DNA from: Planomonospora parontospora
GTDB taxonomy: Bacteria > Actinomycetota > Actinomycetes > Streptosporangiales > Streptosporangiaceae
Assembly: GCA_014647935.1 (NCBI GenBank)
Contig: BMQD01000003.1
Coordinates: forward strand, 62,001 to 126,000
Length of the DNA: 64,000 nt
Direction of reading: 5' to 3'
Of the stretch, positions 8,313 to 16,614 are shown piece by piece; the first letter of the stretch is position 1; every line of letters begins with the position of its first letter. The translations under genes were made by a program, and so were the position numbers. The notes under the pieces are model-generated. The model was not told where the DNA came from, ran no database searches, and saw only the letters and a list, made by a program, of their open reading frames with translations.

Positions 8313-8522
8313 CGGGACCTCGGCTTCAAGCGCAGTGAACAGACCCGGTAAGGAAATTTTGACGCACTTGTCAGCTGGGTGCGCGCCTTTTCCCTATTTA
8401 TCTCCAATAACTTTGCCAAGGTCACCGGCTTGCGGCGGGAATTATGGAGAACCGGTCTGGCCGGGGCCTTCCGGGCGGGCGCATCCGTCATGGACCGCAT
8501 CCGGCCGGGAAGGATAAGGCGC

Positions 8523-9614
8523 ATGATCCGCCTGCCCGCCGTCGACTGGACCGTCGTCGTCCCGCTGTTCGCCGTCGTGACCCTGGCCTTCACCTGGGGC
8601 CGGGGCCTGTCGGTTCTCGGGGCGGTGGTCACCGGGGTCTTCCTGGCGGGCGGGGTGCTGGCGGCCGTGCACCACGCCGAAGTGATCGCGCACCGGGTGG
8701 GGGAGCCGTTCGGCTCGCTCATCCTGGCGGTGGCGGTGACGGTGATCGAGGTGGCGCTGATCGTCAGCCTGATGGCGTCCGGCGGCCCGGAGACGTCCTC
8801 CCTGGCCCGGGACACCGTCTTCGCCGCGGTGATGATCACCTGCAACGGCATCGTCGGCCTCTCGCTGCTGGTCGCGGCGGTGCGCCGGAAGGTGGCGGTG
8901 TTCAACGCCGAGGGCACGGGCGGCGCGCTCGCCACCGTGGCGACGCTCGCCGCGCTGAGCCTGGTGCTGCCGAGGTTCACCACGAGCACGCCGGGACCGG
9001 TCTTCTCGGCGCCCCAGCTGGGCTTCGCCGCGGTGGCCTCGCTCGGGCTGTACGGATTGTTCGTGGTCACGCAGACGATCCGGCACCGCGACTACTTCCT
9101 GCCGGTCGCGGCCGACGGCTCGCTCATCGCCGACCACCAGCACGCCGCCCCGCCCACGACCCGGCAGGCCGTGGCGAGTCTCGGCCTGCTGATGGTCGCC
9201 CTCGTCGCCGTCGTCGGGCTGGCGAAGGTGGAGTCCCCGGTGATCGAGTCGGCGGTCACGGCCGCGCGGCTGCCGCAGGCGGTGGTGGGCGTCGTGATCG
9301 CGCTGCTGGTGCTGCTGCCCGAGACCATCGCCGCGGTGCGGGCCGCCCGCAGGGACCGGGTCCAGATCAGCCTCAACCTCGCGCTGGGCTCGGCGATGGC
9401 CAGCATCGGGCTGACCATCCCGACCATCGCCGTCGCGTCGTTCTGGCTCGACGGGCCGCTGCTGCTCGGTCTCGACGCCACGCACATGGTCCTGCTGGGC
9501 CTCACGGTCGCGGTGGGGACCCTCACCGTGGTCCCCGGACGGGCGACCCTGCTGCAGGGCGGGGTCCACCTCGCCTTGCTCGCCTGCTACCTGTTCCTCG
9601 CCGTCAGCCCGTGA
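8523..9614 (+). CDS. Calcium/cation:proton antiporter (ChaA type)
   Basis: 363 residues, the length of E. coli ChaA (366). The ATG at 8523 has GGGAAGGA eight bases upstream; earlier in-frame starts lie in an AT-rich promoter-like stretch. About 11 TM segments. Both alpha-repeat signatures of the CaCA superfamily are present: 'EPFGSLILAVAVTVIEVAL' near residue 60 and 'LLPETIAAVRAARRDRVQIS' followed by 'LNLALGSAMASIGLTIP' near 260-300. Expected role: exchange of Ca2+ (or Na+/K+) for protons at the plasma membrane. Transcribed away from the thymidylate-synthase-like operon. Confidence 0.88.
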   Translation: MIRLPAVDWTVVVPLFAVVTLAFTWGRGLSVLGAVVTGVFLAGGVLAAVHHAEVIAHRVGEPFGSLILAVAVTVIEVALIVSLMASGGPETSSLARDTVFAAVMITCNGIVGLSLLVAAVRRKVAVFNAEGTGGALATVATLAALSLVLPRFTTSTPGPVFSAPQLGFAAVASLGLYGLFVVTQTIRHRDYFLPVAADGSLIADHQHAAPPTTRQAVASLGLLMVALVAVVGLAKVESPVIESAVTAARLPQAVVGVVIALLVLLPETIAAVRAARRDRVQISLNLALGSAMASIGLTIPTIAVASFWLDGPLLLGLDATHMVLLGLTVAVGTLTVVPGRATLLQGGVHLALLACYLFLAVSP

Positions 9615-9699
9615 CCCGGCACCGTCTCCCGTGCCCGGCGCCGTCAGCCCGTTCTCCCGTCCGGCGCAGGCCGTCCGGCGCCGGGCGCGGGAGGCGGGG

Positions 9700-10110
9700 T
9701 CAGCCGCCGAGCCGCTGGGAGAAGCGCACCGCGTTTCCGGAGGGGTCGCGGAAGGCGCAGTCGCGGACGCCGTAGGGCTGGTCGATCGGTTCCTGCAGCA
9801 CCTCGGCGCCCGATGCCCGGATCTTCTCGAACGTGGTGTCGCAGTCGTCGGTGAGGAAGATGAGGGTGGACAGCGAGCCCTTGGCCAGCAACGCCCGGAG
9901 CGCCTCCCCGTCCGCGGGCCCCCGTCCCATCTCCGGCACCTCCAGCACGATCTCGAGGCCGGGCTGGGAGGCCGGGCCGACGGCCAGCCAGCGGTACTCG
10001 TCGAACGGCATGTCGGCGCGCACCTCGAAGCCGAGGACGTCGCGGTAGAAGGCCAGGGCCTGGTCCTGGTCGTGGACCTGGACGAAGGTGTGGGAGAGCT
10101 TGAGATCCAT
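9700..10110 (-). CDS. VOC/glyoxalase-fold protein
   Basis: 136 residues, one VOC domain made of two beta-alpha-beta-beta-beta units. 'LSHTFVQVHDQDQALAFYRD' opens the domain and 'GVRDCAFRDPSGNAVRFSQ' closes it, with His, Glu and Asp positioned as metal ligands. Glyoxalase, dioxygenase or antibiotic-resistance roles are all possible for this superfamily. ATG at 10110; an upstream TTG would add six residues. Convergent with the antiporter gene. Confidence 0.82.
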   Translation of the reverse strand: MDLKLSHTFVQVHDQDQALAFYRDVLGFEVRADMPFDEYRWLAVGPASQPGLEIVLEVPEMGRGPADGEALRALLAKGSLSTLIFLTDDCDTTFEKIRASGAEVLQEPIDQPYGVRDCAFRDPSGNAVRFSQRLGG

Positions 10111-10211
10111 GCCCGCAACGCTACTCAACCGGTGCGGCCGGAGGCTTCTCCGATCCTGACCGGTCGCGTGACGGCCTTTCGGGCGGCGGACCGGCCGCGA
10201 GCGAGCGGTGG

Positions 10212-11273
10212 TCAGGCCGGGGGAGGGGCGGTGCTGTCCCGCACGACCAGTTCGGTGGGGAGCAGGACGCGCTGCGGCGTGGCGGGTTCGCCGGTCCGGG
10301 CCGCCGCGATCGCCGCGGTGAGCGCGGCGGCCGCGGCCCGGCCCTTCGCCTCGACGTCCTGGCGCACGGTGGTCAGCGTCGGCCGGACCTGTACGGCCAG
10401 CGGGTTGTCGTCGAAACCGGCCACCGACAGCTCCTCCGGGACGCGGATGCCCAGGTCGGCGGCGACCTGGAGGACGCCGTAGGCGACCGCGTCGGAGAAG
10501 CAGAGGATCGCGGTGGGACGGTCCGGGCGGTCCAGCAGCAGCCGGGCGCCCGTCTTCGCCTGCTCCAGGGTGATCCCGGTCTGCCGGGCGATCAGCGGTC
10601 TGACGCCCGCGGCGCCGAGCGCGTCGAGCCAGCCGAGCAGCCGCTGCTTCGACGCGTGCCCGTCGATCGCGACGTCCTCGGGGGTGACGATCCCGTGCGG
10701 GCCGTGCAGGCCGGACATCAGCAGCCCGATCTCCCGGTGGCCCAGGTCGACGAGGTGCCGGGCGGCGGCACGGGCGCCGGACCGGTCGTCCACGTTGACG
10801 CTGGAGACGCCGTCGACGGGATCCTGGTCGACGTAGACCAGGGGCAGCCGGCGGCGGAAGAGGTATTCGACCGCCGTCGACGTCGGATCGCAGGAGTAGA
10901 CCAGCGCGCCGTCCATCGCGACGTCCCGCGCCGGGATGACGTCGCCGCGGTCGGACGAGGTCAGCAGGGTGATGGCCAGGCCGGTCGGCCCGAGCTCCTC
11001 GGCGATCGCGCCGAGGAAGCCGGTGGCGACCAGGTCGGTGAAGGCGAAGCGCAGCGACGAGGTCAGCAGGACCCCGACGGCGCCGGTGGTGCCCTTGGCC
11101 AGGGCCCGCGCCGCCGGGTCCGGACCGACGTAACCGAGTTCCCGCGCGGCGGAGAGGATCCGCTCGCGCAGTGCGGCGGAGAGCTGGTCCGGCTTGGAGA
11201 ACGCGTTCGACACCGTCATCCGGCTCACGCCGAGGTGGTCGGCGATCGTCTGCAACGTCACCCGTGGCGCCAT
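10212..11273 (-). CDS. LacI-family transcriptional regulator
   Basis: 353 residues. The N-terminal helix-turn-helix 'VTLQTIADHLGVSRMTVSNA' is followed by the LacI hinge and a periplasmic-binding-protein-like effector domain, with 'GLLMSGLHGPHG', 'ILCFSDAVAYG' and 'VAGFDDNPLA' as family landmarks. Such regulators usually sense sugars or nucleosides, but no sugar gene is adjacent and the ligand is unknown. ATG at 11273. It lies downstream of a small ORF on the same strand (11413-11589). Confidence 0.92.
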   Translation of the reverse strand: MAPRVTLQTIADHLGVSRMTVSNAFSKPDQLSAALRERILSAARELGYVGPDPAARALAKGTTGAVGVLLTSSLRFAFTDLVATGFLGAIAEELGPTGLAITLLTSSDRGDVIPARDVAMDGALVYSCDPTSTAVEYLFRRRLPLVYVDQDPVDGVSSVNVDDRSGARAAARHLVDLGHREIGLLMSGLHGPHGIVTPEDVAIDGHASKQRLLGWLDALGAAGVRPLIARQTGITLEQAKTGARLLLDRPDRPTAILCFSDAVAYGVLQVAADLGIRVPEELSVAGFDDNPLAVQVRPTLTTVRQDVEAKGRAAAAALTAAIAAARTGEPATPQRVLLPTELVVRDSTAPPPA

Positions 11274-11412
11274 GTCACCGCCGATTCAGCCCGATCGGTT
11301 GCCGTTCGCCACCGGCGGCCGCGAGTGCGACCGCCGGCCGGGACCGGCGCCGGCCGCGGTGCGGGGCGCCGGTGGCCATTGACATCGCCAGGCTAACAGG
11401 CGGGGAGGCGGG

Positions 11413-11589
11413 TCAGGTCGGCGCGATCACCCGGGCGGCGTGGACCAGGCCGTCGGCCAGGGCCTTGCGGACCCTCCGGACGCGCCGCGGGCGCTCGACG
11501 TGCGGGACGACCGGCGCACCGGGAAGGGCGCTGGCGTACTCGTGGGTGACGCCGTTGACGGCGAGGACGAAGGCGGCGGGCATCTCCAC
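11413..11589 (-). CDS. Small hypothetical protein (58 residues)
   Basis: The frame starts with GTG at 11589 behind GAGGGG and shows strong G/C third-position bias throughout, ending at TGA 11413. The peptide begins 'VEMPAAFVLAVNGVTHEYAS', then has a Pro/Arg-rich middle ('HVERPRRVRRVRKAL') and a hydrophobic end. No family recognised. The AT-rich upstream region holds three copies of a CTGTACCGGT-like element, so it is likely regulated by a factor acting there. Confidence 0.6.
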   Translation of the reverse strand: MEMPAAFVLAVNGVTHEYASALPGAPVVPHVERPRRVRRVRKALADGLVHAARVIAPT

Positions 11590-11616
11590 GGTGGTTCCCC
11601 TCTTCTCCCGATTTCT

Positions 11617-11678
11617 CTATACCGGTAAAGTAAACGCTTCTTCTGTACCGGTCAAGAGATTTTTCTGTAGCGGTACAG
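11617..11678. promoter_or_regulatory. Three CTRTACCGGT operator-like repeats
   Basis: CTATACCGGTAAAG (11617-11630), CTGTACCGGTCAAG (11643-11656) and CTGTAGCGGTACAG (11665-11678) are direct copies spaced 26 and 22 bases apart; the third is nearly palindromic. They lie in an AT-rich region between the small minus-strand ORF and the plus-strand hydrolase and look like binding sites for one transcription factor. Confidence 0.6.
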
Positions 11679-11759
11679 AATCCACTGCGGCCGGCCGCCG
11701 CCTCCCGGGCGTCGTCGGCCTCGTTGTGGTGGAACCGCGGCGCTGAGAGGATCTTCGCC

Positions 11760-12599
11760 ATGCCTGTCTTCTCCGCATATGACGGAACCGATCTCGCCTA
11801 CCACGTGTTCGGAGAGGGCGCCCCGGTGATCTGCCTGCCGGGCGGCCCGATGCAGGACTCCGCCTACCTCGGCGAGCTCGGCGGCCTGTCCGCGCACCGC
11901 CGGCTGATCATGATGGACCCCCGGGGCACCGGCCGGTCCGCGACGCCGGAGGACGCCGCCTCCTACCGCTGCGACCGGCTGGTCGGCGACGTCGAGGCCC
12001 TGCGCGCACACCTCGGCCTCGACCGGCTGGACCTGCTCGCGCACTCCGCCGGCGCGAACCTCGCGGTGCTGTACGCCGCCCGGCATCCTGAACGCGTCGG
12101 CAGGCTCGCTCTGATCACTCCGAGCACCTTCGCCGTCGGCATCGCCGCCACCGGGGAGTCACGGCTCGAGGTCGCGCGGCTCCGCGGGGACGAGCCCTGG
12201 TTCGGGCCCGCCTTCGCGGCCCTCGAGGCCGTCATGGCCGGGGACGCCACCGAAGCGGACCGCAAGGCGATCGATCCCTTCTTCCACGGGCGGTGGGACG
12301 CGGCGGCGCAGGCCCACCAGGCGGCCCAGGACGGCCGCCGGAACAGGGAGGCGGCGGCGGTCTTCGGCGCCGAGGGCGCGTACGACCCGGACGCCACGCG
12401 CACGGCGCTCGCCGCGTTCGGCGCGCCGGTGCTGCTGCTCGCCGGAGAGGTCGACCTGAACACGCCTCCAGGAGTCGCGGCCGAGTTCGCCGGGCTGTTC
12501 CCGGACGCCGAGTTCGTCGTGCAACCGGAGGCGGGCCACTTCCCGTGGCTCGACGACGCCGACCGGTTCGTGGCGACGGTCGCGAGGTTCCTGGGGTGA
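11760..12599 (+). CDS. Alpha/beta hydrolase (proline-iminopeptidase-like)
   Basis: 279 residues. Alpha/beta hydrolase fold with 'MMDPRGTGRS', the nucleophile elbow 'LLAHSAGANL' (Ser near residue 97), the acid Asp in 'AGEVDLNTPP' and His in 'EAGHFPW' near the C-terminus. The DxRGxGxS motif is typical of the proline iminopeptidase subgroup; the substrate is unknown. ATG at 11760 with GAGAGGA upstream. It probably shares the repeated operator region with the divergent small ORF. Confidence 0.88.
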   Translation: MPVFSAYDGTDLAYHVFGEGAPVICLPGGPMQDSAYLGELGGLSAHRRLIMMDPRGTGRSATPEDAASYRCDRLVGDVEALRAHLGLDRLDLLAHSAGANLAVLYAARHPERVGRLALITPSTFAVGIAATGESRLEVARLRGDEPWFGPAFAALEAVMAGDATEADRKAIDPFFHGRWDAAAQAHQAAQDGRRNREAAAVFGAEGAYDPDATRTALAAFGAPVLLLAGEVDLNTPPGVAAEFAGLFPDAEFVVQPEAGHFPWLDDADRFVATVARFLG

Positions 12600-12806
12600 A
12601 CGCCCGCCGGCGCCGGGCGGGTGGCCGGGATCGGTGACCCGGCTGCCCGGTCCGGGCGGCGCCGGCCGGCCGATCGGGTGGCATCGGCTGCCCGGCCCGG
12701 GTGACATCGGGTGACCCCGACCGCCCGATCGGGGGGACTCGGGCCGGCCGGTCCGGGTGGCGCCTTCGCGGAAAAACGGGTGGACGCGGTCGTTAGCGTG
12801 TCGGGT

Positions 12807-13538
12807 ATGGCTATCGTCGATATCGATCGGTTCGTCGCCGACGGGTTCGTCAAGCTGGAGGCCGCCGCTCCCCGCGAGGTCGCCGACGCCGCCAGGGCAC
12901 TGCTGTGGCAGCAGATCGGCCTGTCACCGCAGGACCCCGCCGGCTGGAAAGAGCCGGTGGTGTGGGCCTCGGACCTCACCGGCGAAGGGCCTTTCGGGGA
13001 GATCATGGGCAGTGCGCGGCTCGCCGGGGCACTGGACGAGATCTGCGGGCCGGGCGGCTGGGGGCCTCGCGGCGCGCTCGGCATGGTGCCGGTGCGGTTC
13101 CCGCGTCTGGATCCCGCCGACGACCGGGGATGGCACATCGACGCCAACGCCGCCCAGCCGGACGGCACCTACCTGTGCAGCGGGAGCCCGGAGACGATGC
13201 TGCTGCTGACCCTGCTGTCGGACGTCGGTCCCGACGACGCGCCGACCCGCATCCGCGTCGGGTCGCACCGGGACGCGGCCGCGGTGCTGGCGGGCCGCGT
13301 GCTCGACCCGTTCGAGGCCGGGCCGCTGGTGGACGCGGCCAGTTCCCACCGCCCGCTGGCCTACGCGACGGGCCGGCCGGGCGACATGTACCTGGTGCAT
13401 CCCTTCACCGTCCACGCCGCCGACGAGCACCGCGGCGACGAGCCGAGGTTCATGGCCCAGGCGCCCGTCTTCCTGGCCGAGCCGGTGTCCCCGGAGGGGA
13501 GCGGCGCACTGGCCCGGGCCATCGCCGATGGTGTCTGA
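12807..13538 (+). CDS. Phytanoyl-CoA dioxygenase (PhyH) family protein
   Basis: 243 residues. The Fe(II)/2-oxoglutarate oxygenase signature appears as 'GWHIDANAAQPDGTY' (His-x-Asp near residue 110), with a distal His in 'YLVHPFTVHAA' and an Arg shortly after, completing the facial triad and co-substrate site. Family members hydroxylate small metabolites; the substrate here is unknown. ATG at 12807 is seven bases after TAGCGT, fitting leaderless transcription. Confidence 0.85.
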   Translation: MAIVDIDRFVADGFVKLEAAAPREVADAARALLWQQIGLSPQDPAGWKEPVVWASDLTGEGPFGEIMGSARLAGALDEICGPGGWGPRGALGMVPVRFPRLDPADDRGWHIDANAAQPDGTYLCSGSPETMLLLTLLSDVGPDDAPTRIRVGSHRDAAAVLAGRVLDPFEAGPLVDAASSHRPLAYATGRPGDMYLVHPFTVHAADEHRGDEPRFMAQAPVFLAEPVSPEGSGALARAIADGV

Positions 13539-13721
13539 AACCGGGCCGTCGCGGGTGGTGCCTGAACCGGGCCTCCGTGCGCGGTACGGATGACGCGGGT
13601 CGACATGACCGGGTGCAGCCCCTCCTCGCGTGACGGATGCCGGGCGCCTGCCGTTCCTCCGCGGGCGGGGAGGGCGGGCCCCGCGTGACCCTGGACCGAT
13701 GGATCGGAGATCGGAGCGGAA

Positions 13722-14444
13722 TTGACCTGCCACCTCGTCGCACTCTGTGTCGACGCGTACGATCCACTCCGTCTCGCGCGGTTCTGGGCCGGTGTTCTGG
13801 GCTGGGAGACGGCGGGCGGCCTCCGGGACGGCGTCGCGCTCCTGCCGGTCGACGACACCGGGTTCCGGATCCGGTTCCTGCCGACCCGGGAGCGGAAGGC
13901 CGGCCAGAACCGGATGCACTTCGACCTGACGAGCACGTCCCCGGAGGACCAGCGGCGGACGGTGGCGAGGTCGCTCGGGCTCGGCGCCCGGCACATCGAC
14001 ATCGGCCAGCGTCCGGAGGAGGGGCATGTCGTGCTCGCGGACCCCGAAGGCAACGAGTTCTGCGTCATCGGGCCGGGCAACGCCTTCCTCGCCGACTGCG
14101 GATTCGTCGGAGCGCTCGCGTGCGACGGTTCGCAGGAGGTCGGATACTTCTGGAGCGAGGCGCTGGGCTGGCCGTTGGTCTGGGACCAGGACCAGGAGAC
14201 CGCGATCCGCTCGCCGTACGGCGGTCCGAAGATCACTTGGGGCGGTCCGCCGCTGATGCCGAAGACCGGTAAGAACCGGCTGCACTTCGACCTCGCTCCA
14301 CCCGCCGGTGGCGACCGGGAAACGGAGGTCGACCGTCTCGTCGCCCTGGGGGCGACGCGCGTCGGCGCCGGTCGGGGCGGGACCGACCGGGTGGTCATGG
14401 CCGATCCCGACGGCAACGAGTTCTGCGTGCTGACCCCGCGATAG
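13722..14444 (+). CDS. Two-domain VOC/glyoxalase-like protein
   Basis: 240 residues made of two homologous glyoxalase-6-type halves. 'DAYDPLRLARFWAGVLGWE' and 'CDGSQEVGYFWSEALGWPL' open them, and each ends with 'DPEGNEFCVI' or 'DPDGNEFCVL'. Both contain 'KNRLHFDL' or 'QNRMHFDL'. TTG at 13722 follows GGAGATCGGAGCGGAA. These duplicated VOC proteins are common in actinomycetes and usually of unknown substrate. Confidence 0.85.
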   Translation: MTCHLVALCVDAYDPLRLARFWAGVLGWETAGGLRDGVALLPVDDTGFRIRFLPTRERKAGQNRMHFDLTSTSPEDQRRTVARSLGLGARHIDIGQRPEEGHVVLADPEGNEFCVIGPGNAFLADCGFVGALACDGSQEVGYFWSEALGWPLVWDQDQETAIRSPYGGPKITWGGPPLMPKTGKNRLHFDLAPPAGGDRETEVDRLVALGATRVGAGRGGTDRVVMADPDGNEFCVLTPR

Positions 14445-14622
14445 CGGGAACGGCCCCCGGCCCGTCCCGGATCCGGACGGGGCGCCGCGGCGGAGAGGGG
14501 CACCGGAGCCGGTGAAACCGGCGGGCCCGGGGGCGAAACCGGTGTGAAGCCGTGACGAAGCCGATGGCGTGGAGGCTCTCCTCGGACGCCGGGAGATACC
14601 CGGCGGAGAGAGGAGACGCGTC

Positions 14623-15684
14623 ATGGCGGACCCCAGCGCCGTCCGGGCCGACGACCTGGTCAAGGGCCTCAGCGCCGTCCGGGCCGACGGCCTGGTCAAG
14701 GTCTTCGGAGACGTCCGGGCCGTGGACGGAGTCGACCTCCACGTACGGCAGGGCGAGATCTTCGGGGTCCTGGGCCCCAACGGAGCGGGCAAGACCACCA
14801 CGCTCCGGATGCTCGCCACCCTGCTCCCGATCGACGGCGGCCGCGCGGAGATCTTCGGCGTCGACGTCCGCCGGGACCCCCACCGCATCCGGCAGCTGGT
14901 GGGCGTCACCGGCCAGTACGCCTCGGTGGACGAGGACCTGACCGCCCGGGAGAACCTCTGGCTGTTCGCCCGCCTGCAGGGCCTGGCCGGTGCCCGGGCC
15001 AGGACGGTCGCCGGTGACCTGCTCGAACGCTTCGGCCTGCAGGAGGCGGCCGACCGTCCCCTGTCCCAGTTCAGCGGCGGCATGCGCCGCCGCCTGGACC
15101 TCGCGTCGAGCCTGATCACCCGCCCGCCCCTGATCTTCCTGGACGAGCCCACGACAGGTCTCGACCCGAGGACCCGGGGCCAGATGTGGGACACCATCCG
15201 CGAGCTGGTCACCGACGGCTCCACCATCCTCCTCACCACCCAGTACCTGGACGAGGCCGACCAGCTGGCCGACCGCGTGGCCGTGATCGACCGGGGCCGA
15301 AAGGTCGCCGAGGACACCCCCGACGCCCTGAAGACCCAGGTCGGCGACTCGACCCTGCAACTCCGCCTCGCGGACGGCTCCGACACAGCCCTGGCCGCGG
15401 ACGTCGTCCGGCGGCTGCTGGGCGAGGACCCGGTCCTGACCCCGGAGTCAGGACGCATGAACGTCCCCCTCCCCGACCCGGACCGGGCCGCGGACGTCCT
15501 GATCGGCCTGCGGGAGGCGGGCCTCGGCATCTCCTCGGTCAGCGTGGCCAAGCCGACGCTGGACGAGGTCTTCCTGGCGCTGACCGGCCACGGCGCCGAC
15601 GACGAACCCGGGACGGACGACGAATCCCGGACGGACGACGAATCCCGGACGGACGACGAATCCCGGATGGAGGCGGCCCGATGA
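14623..15684 (+). CDS. ABC exporter ATP-binding subunit (DrrA/daunorubicin-resistance type)
   Basis: 353 residues. Walker A GPNGAGKTT at 51-59, signature 'QFSGGMRRRLD', Walker B 'LIFLDEPTTGLDPRTR' and the DrrA-type C-terminal domain ending 'VAKPTLDEVFLALTGH'. ATG at 14623 follows GGAGAGAGGAGACG. Oddities: a 36-base tandem duplication at the 5' end encodes 'SAVRADDLVKGL' then 'SAVRADGLVKVF', and the C-terminus carries a repeated 'DDESRT' tail. The stop overlaps the permease start (ATGA). Likely powers export of a lipophilic compound or lipid. Confidence 0.93.
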   Translation: MADPSAVRADDLVKGLSAVRADGLVKVFGDVRAVDGVDLHVRQGEIFGVLGPNGAGKTTTLRMLATLLPIDGGRAEIFGVDVRRDPHRIRQLVGVTGQYASVDEDLTARENLWLFARLQGLAGARARTVAGDLLERFGLQEAADRPLSQFSGGMRRRLDLASSLITRPPLIFLDEPTTGLDPRTRGQMWDTIRELVTDGSTILLTTQYLDEADQLADRVAVIDRGRKVAEDTPDALKTQVGDSTLQLRLADGSDTALAADVVRRLLGEDPVLTPESGRMNVPLPDPDRAADVLIGLREAGLGISSVSVAKPTLDEVFLALTGHGADDEPGTDDESRTDDESRTDDESRMEAAR

Positions 15685-16595
15685 CCACCCCGAGCACTGT
15701 GACCCCGACGACCCCGACGACCCCGACGACCCCGACGACCCCGACGACCCCGGCGAGCCCGTTGACCCCGACCGCCCCCGCCCCCCGGCGCATCGACCCG
15801 TCCGCCGCGGTCACCGGCACCACGCCCCGCAACTCGTTCCGGGAGACCTGGGTCCAGACCATGGCGATGGCGTGGCGCGCCCTGAAGAAGATGCGCCGCA
15901 AGCCCGAGCAGTTCTTCGACGTCCTCATCCAGCCCCTGCTGTTCACCGCGATGTTCGCGTTCATCTTCGGCGGCGCGATCTCCGGCAGCGTGGCGGACTA
16001 CCTCCCGGTGCTGATCCCCGGCATCCTCGCCCAGACGGCCCTCACCGTCTGCATGGCGACGGGCGTGCAGTTGCGCGAGGACATGGACAAGGGGGTCTTC
16101 GACAGGTTCAAGTCCCTGCCGATCGCCCGGATCGCCCCCCTGGCCGGCCCGATGGTCGCCGACCTGATCCGGTACGGCATCGCGTCGGTGCTGACGCTCG
16201 TCACCGGCCTGGCCATCGGCTACCGCCCCGGCGGCGGCGTGCTCGGCTGCGTCGGCGGCGTCGCCCTCACCGTGTTCGCGGGCTGGTCGCTGGCATGGAT
16301 CTTCACCTGGCTGGGCACGGTGGCGCGCTCGGCGCAGAGCGTCCAGGGCATCTCAATGATGATCATGTTCCCGCTCACGTTCCTGTCCAACGCCTTCGTC
16401 CCCGCCGAGACGCTGCCCGGCTGGCTGCAGGCGTTCGTGAAGGTCAACCCGGTCTCGCACGTCGTCTCCGCGGTGCGCGACCTGTTCAACGACGGGGCCG
16501 TGACGGCCGAGGTCGGCTGGGCGGTCATCGGCTGCGTGGTCGTCATCGCGGTCTTCGCCCCGCTGGCGGTCCGCTCGTACTCCCGCAAGATGTGA
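15681..16595 (+). CDS. ABC-2 exporter permease (DrrB type)
   Basis: 304 residues. A repetitive Thr-Pro N-terminus (repeated accccgacg, about 15702-15755) precedes the ABC-2 membrane domain with six TM segments. 'MRRKPEQFFDVLIQPLLFT', 'RFKSLPIARIAPLAGPMVA' and 'FPLTFLSNAFVPAETLPGWL' are typical DrrB landmarks. Overlaps the ATPase gene by four bases, so the two form one exporter. No biosynthetic gene cluster is adjacent; a broad resistance or lipid-export function is more likely than self-resistance to a local antibiotic. Confidence 0.92.
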   Translation: MTTPSTVTPTTPTTPTTPTTPTTPASPLTPTAPAPRRIDPSAAVTGTTPRNSFRETWVQTMAMAWRALKKMRRKPEQFFDVLIQPLLFTAMFAFIFGGAISGSVADYLPVLIPGILAQTALTVCMATGVQLREDMDKGVFDRFKSLPIARIAPLAGPMVADLIRYGIASVLTLVTGLAIGYRPGGGVLGCVGGVALTVFAGWSLAWIFTWLGTVARSAQSVQGISMMIMFPLTFLSNAFVPAETLPGWLQAFVKVNPVSHVVSAVRDLFNDGAVTAEVGWAVIGCVVVIAVFAPLAVRSYSRKM

Positions 16596-16614
16596 CCGCA
16601 GGCCGCGGCCGGCG

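Noticed and set aside
12924..15551. An 875-codon minus-strand frame
   Set aside because: Antisense to PhyH, VOC and DrrA genes with clear motifs; no domain visible.
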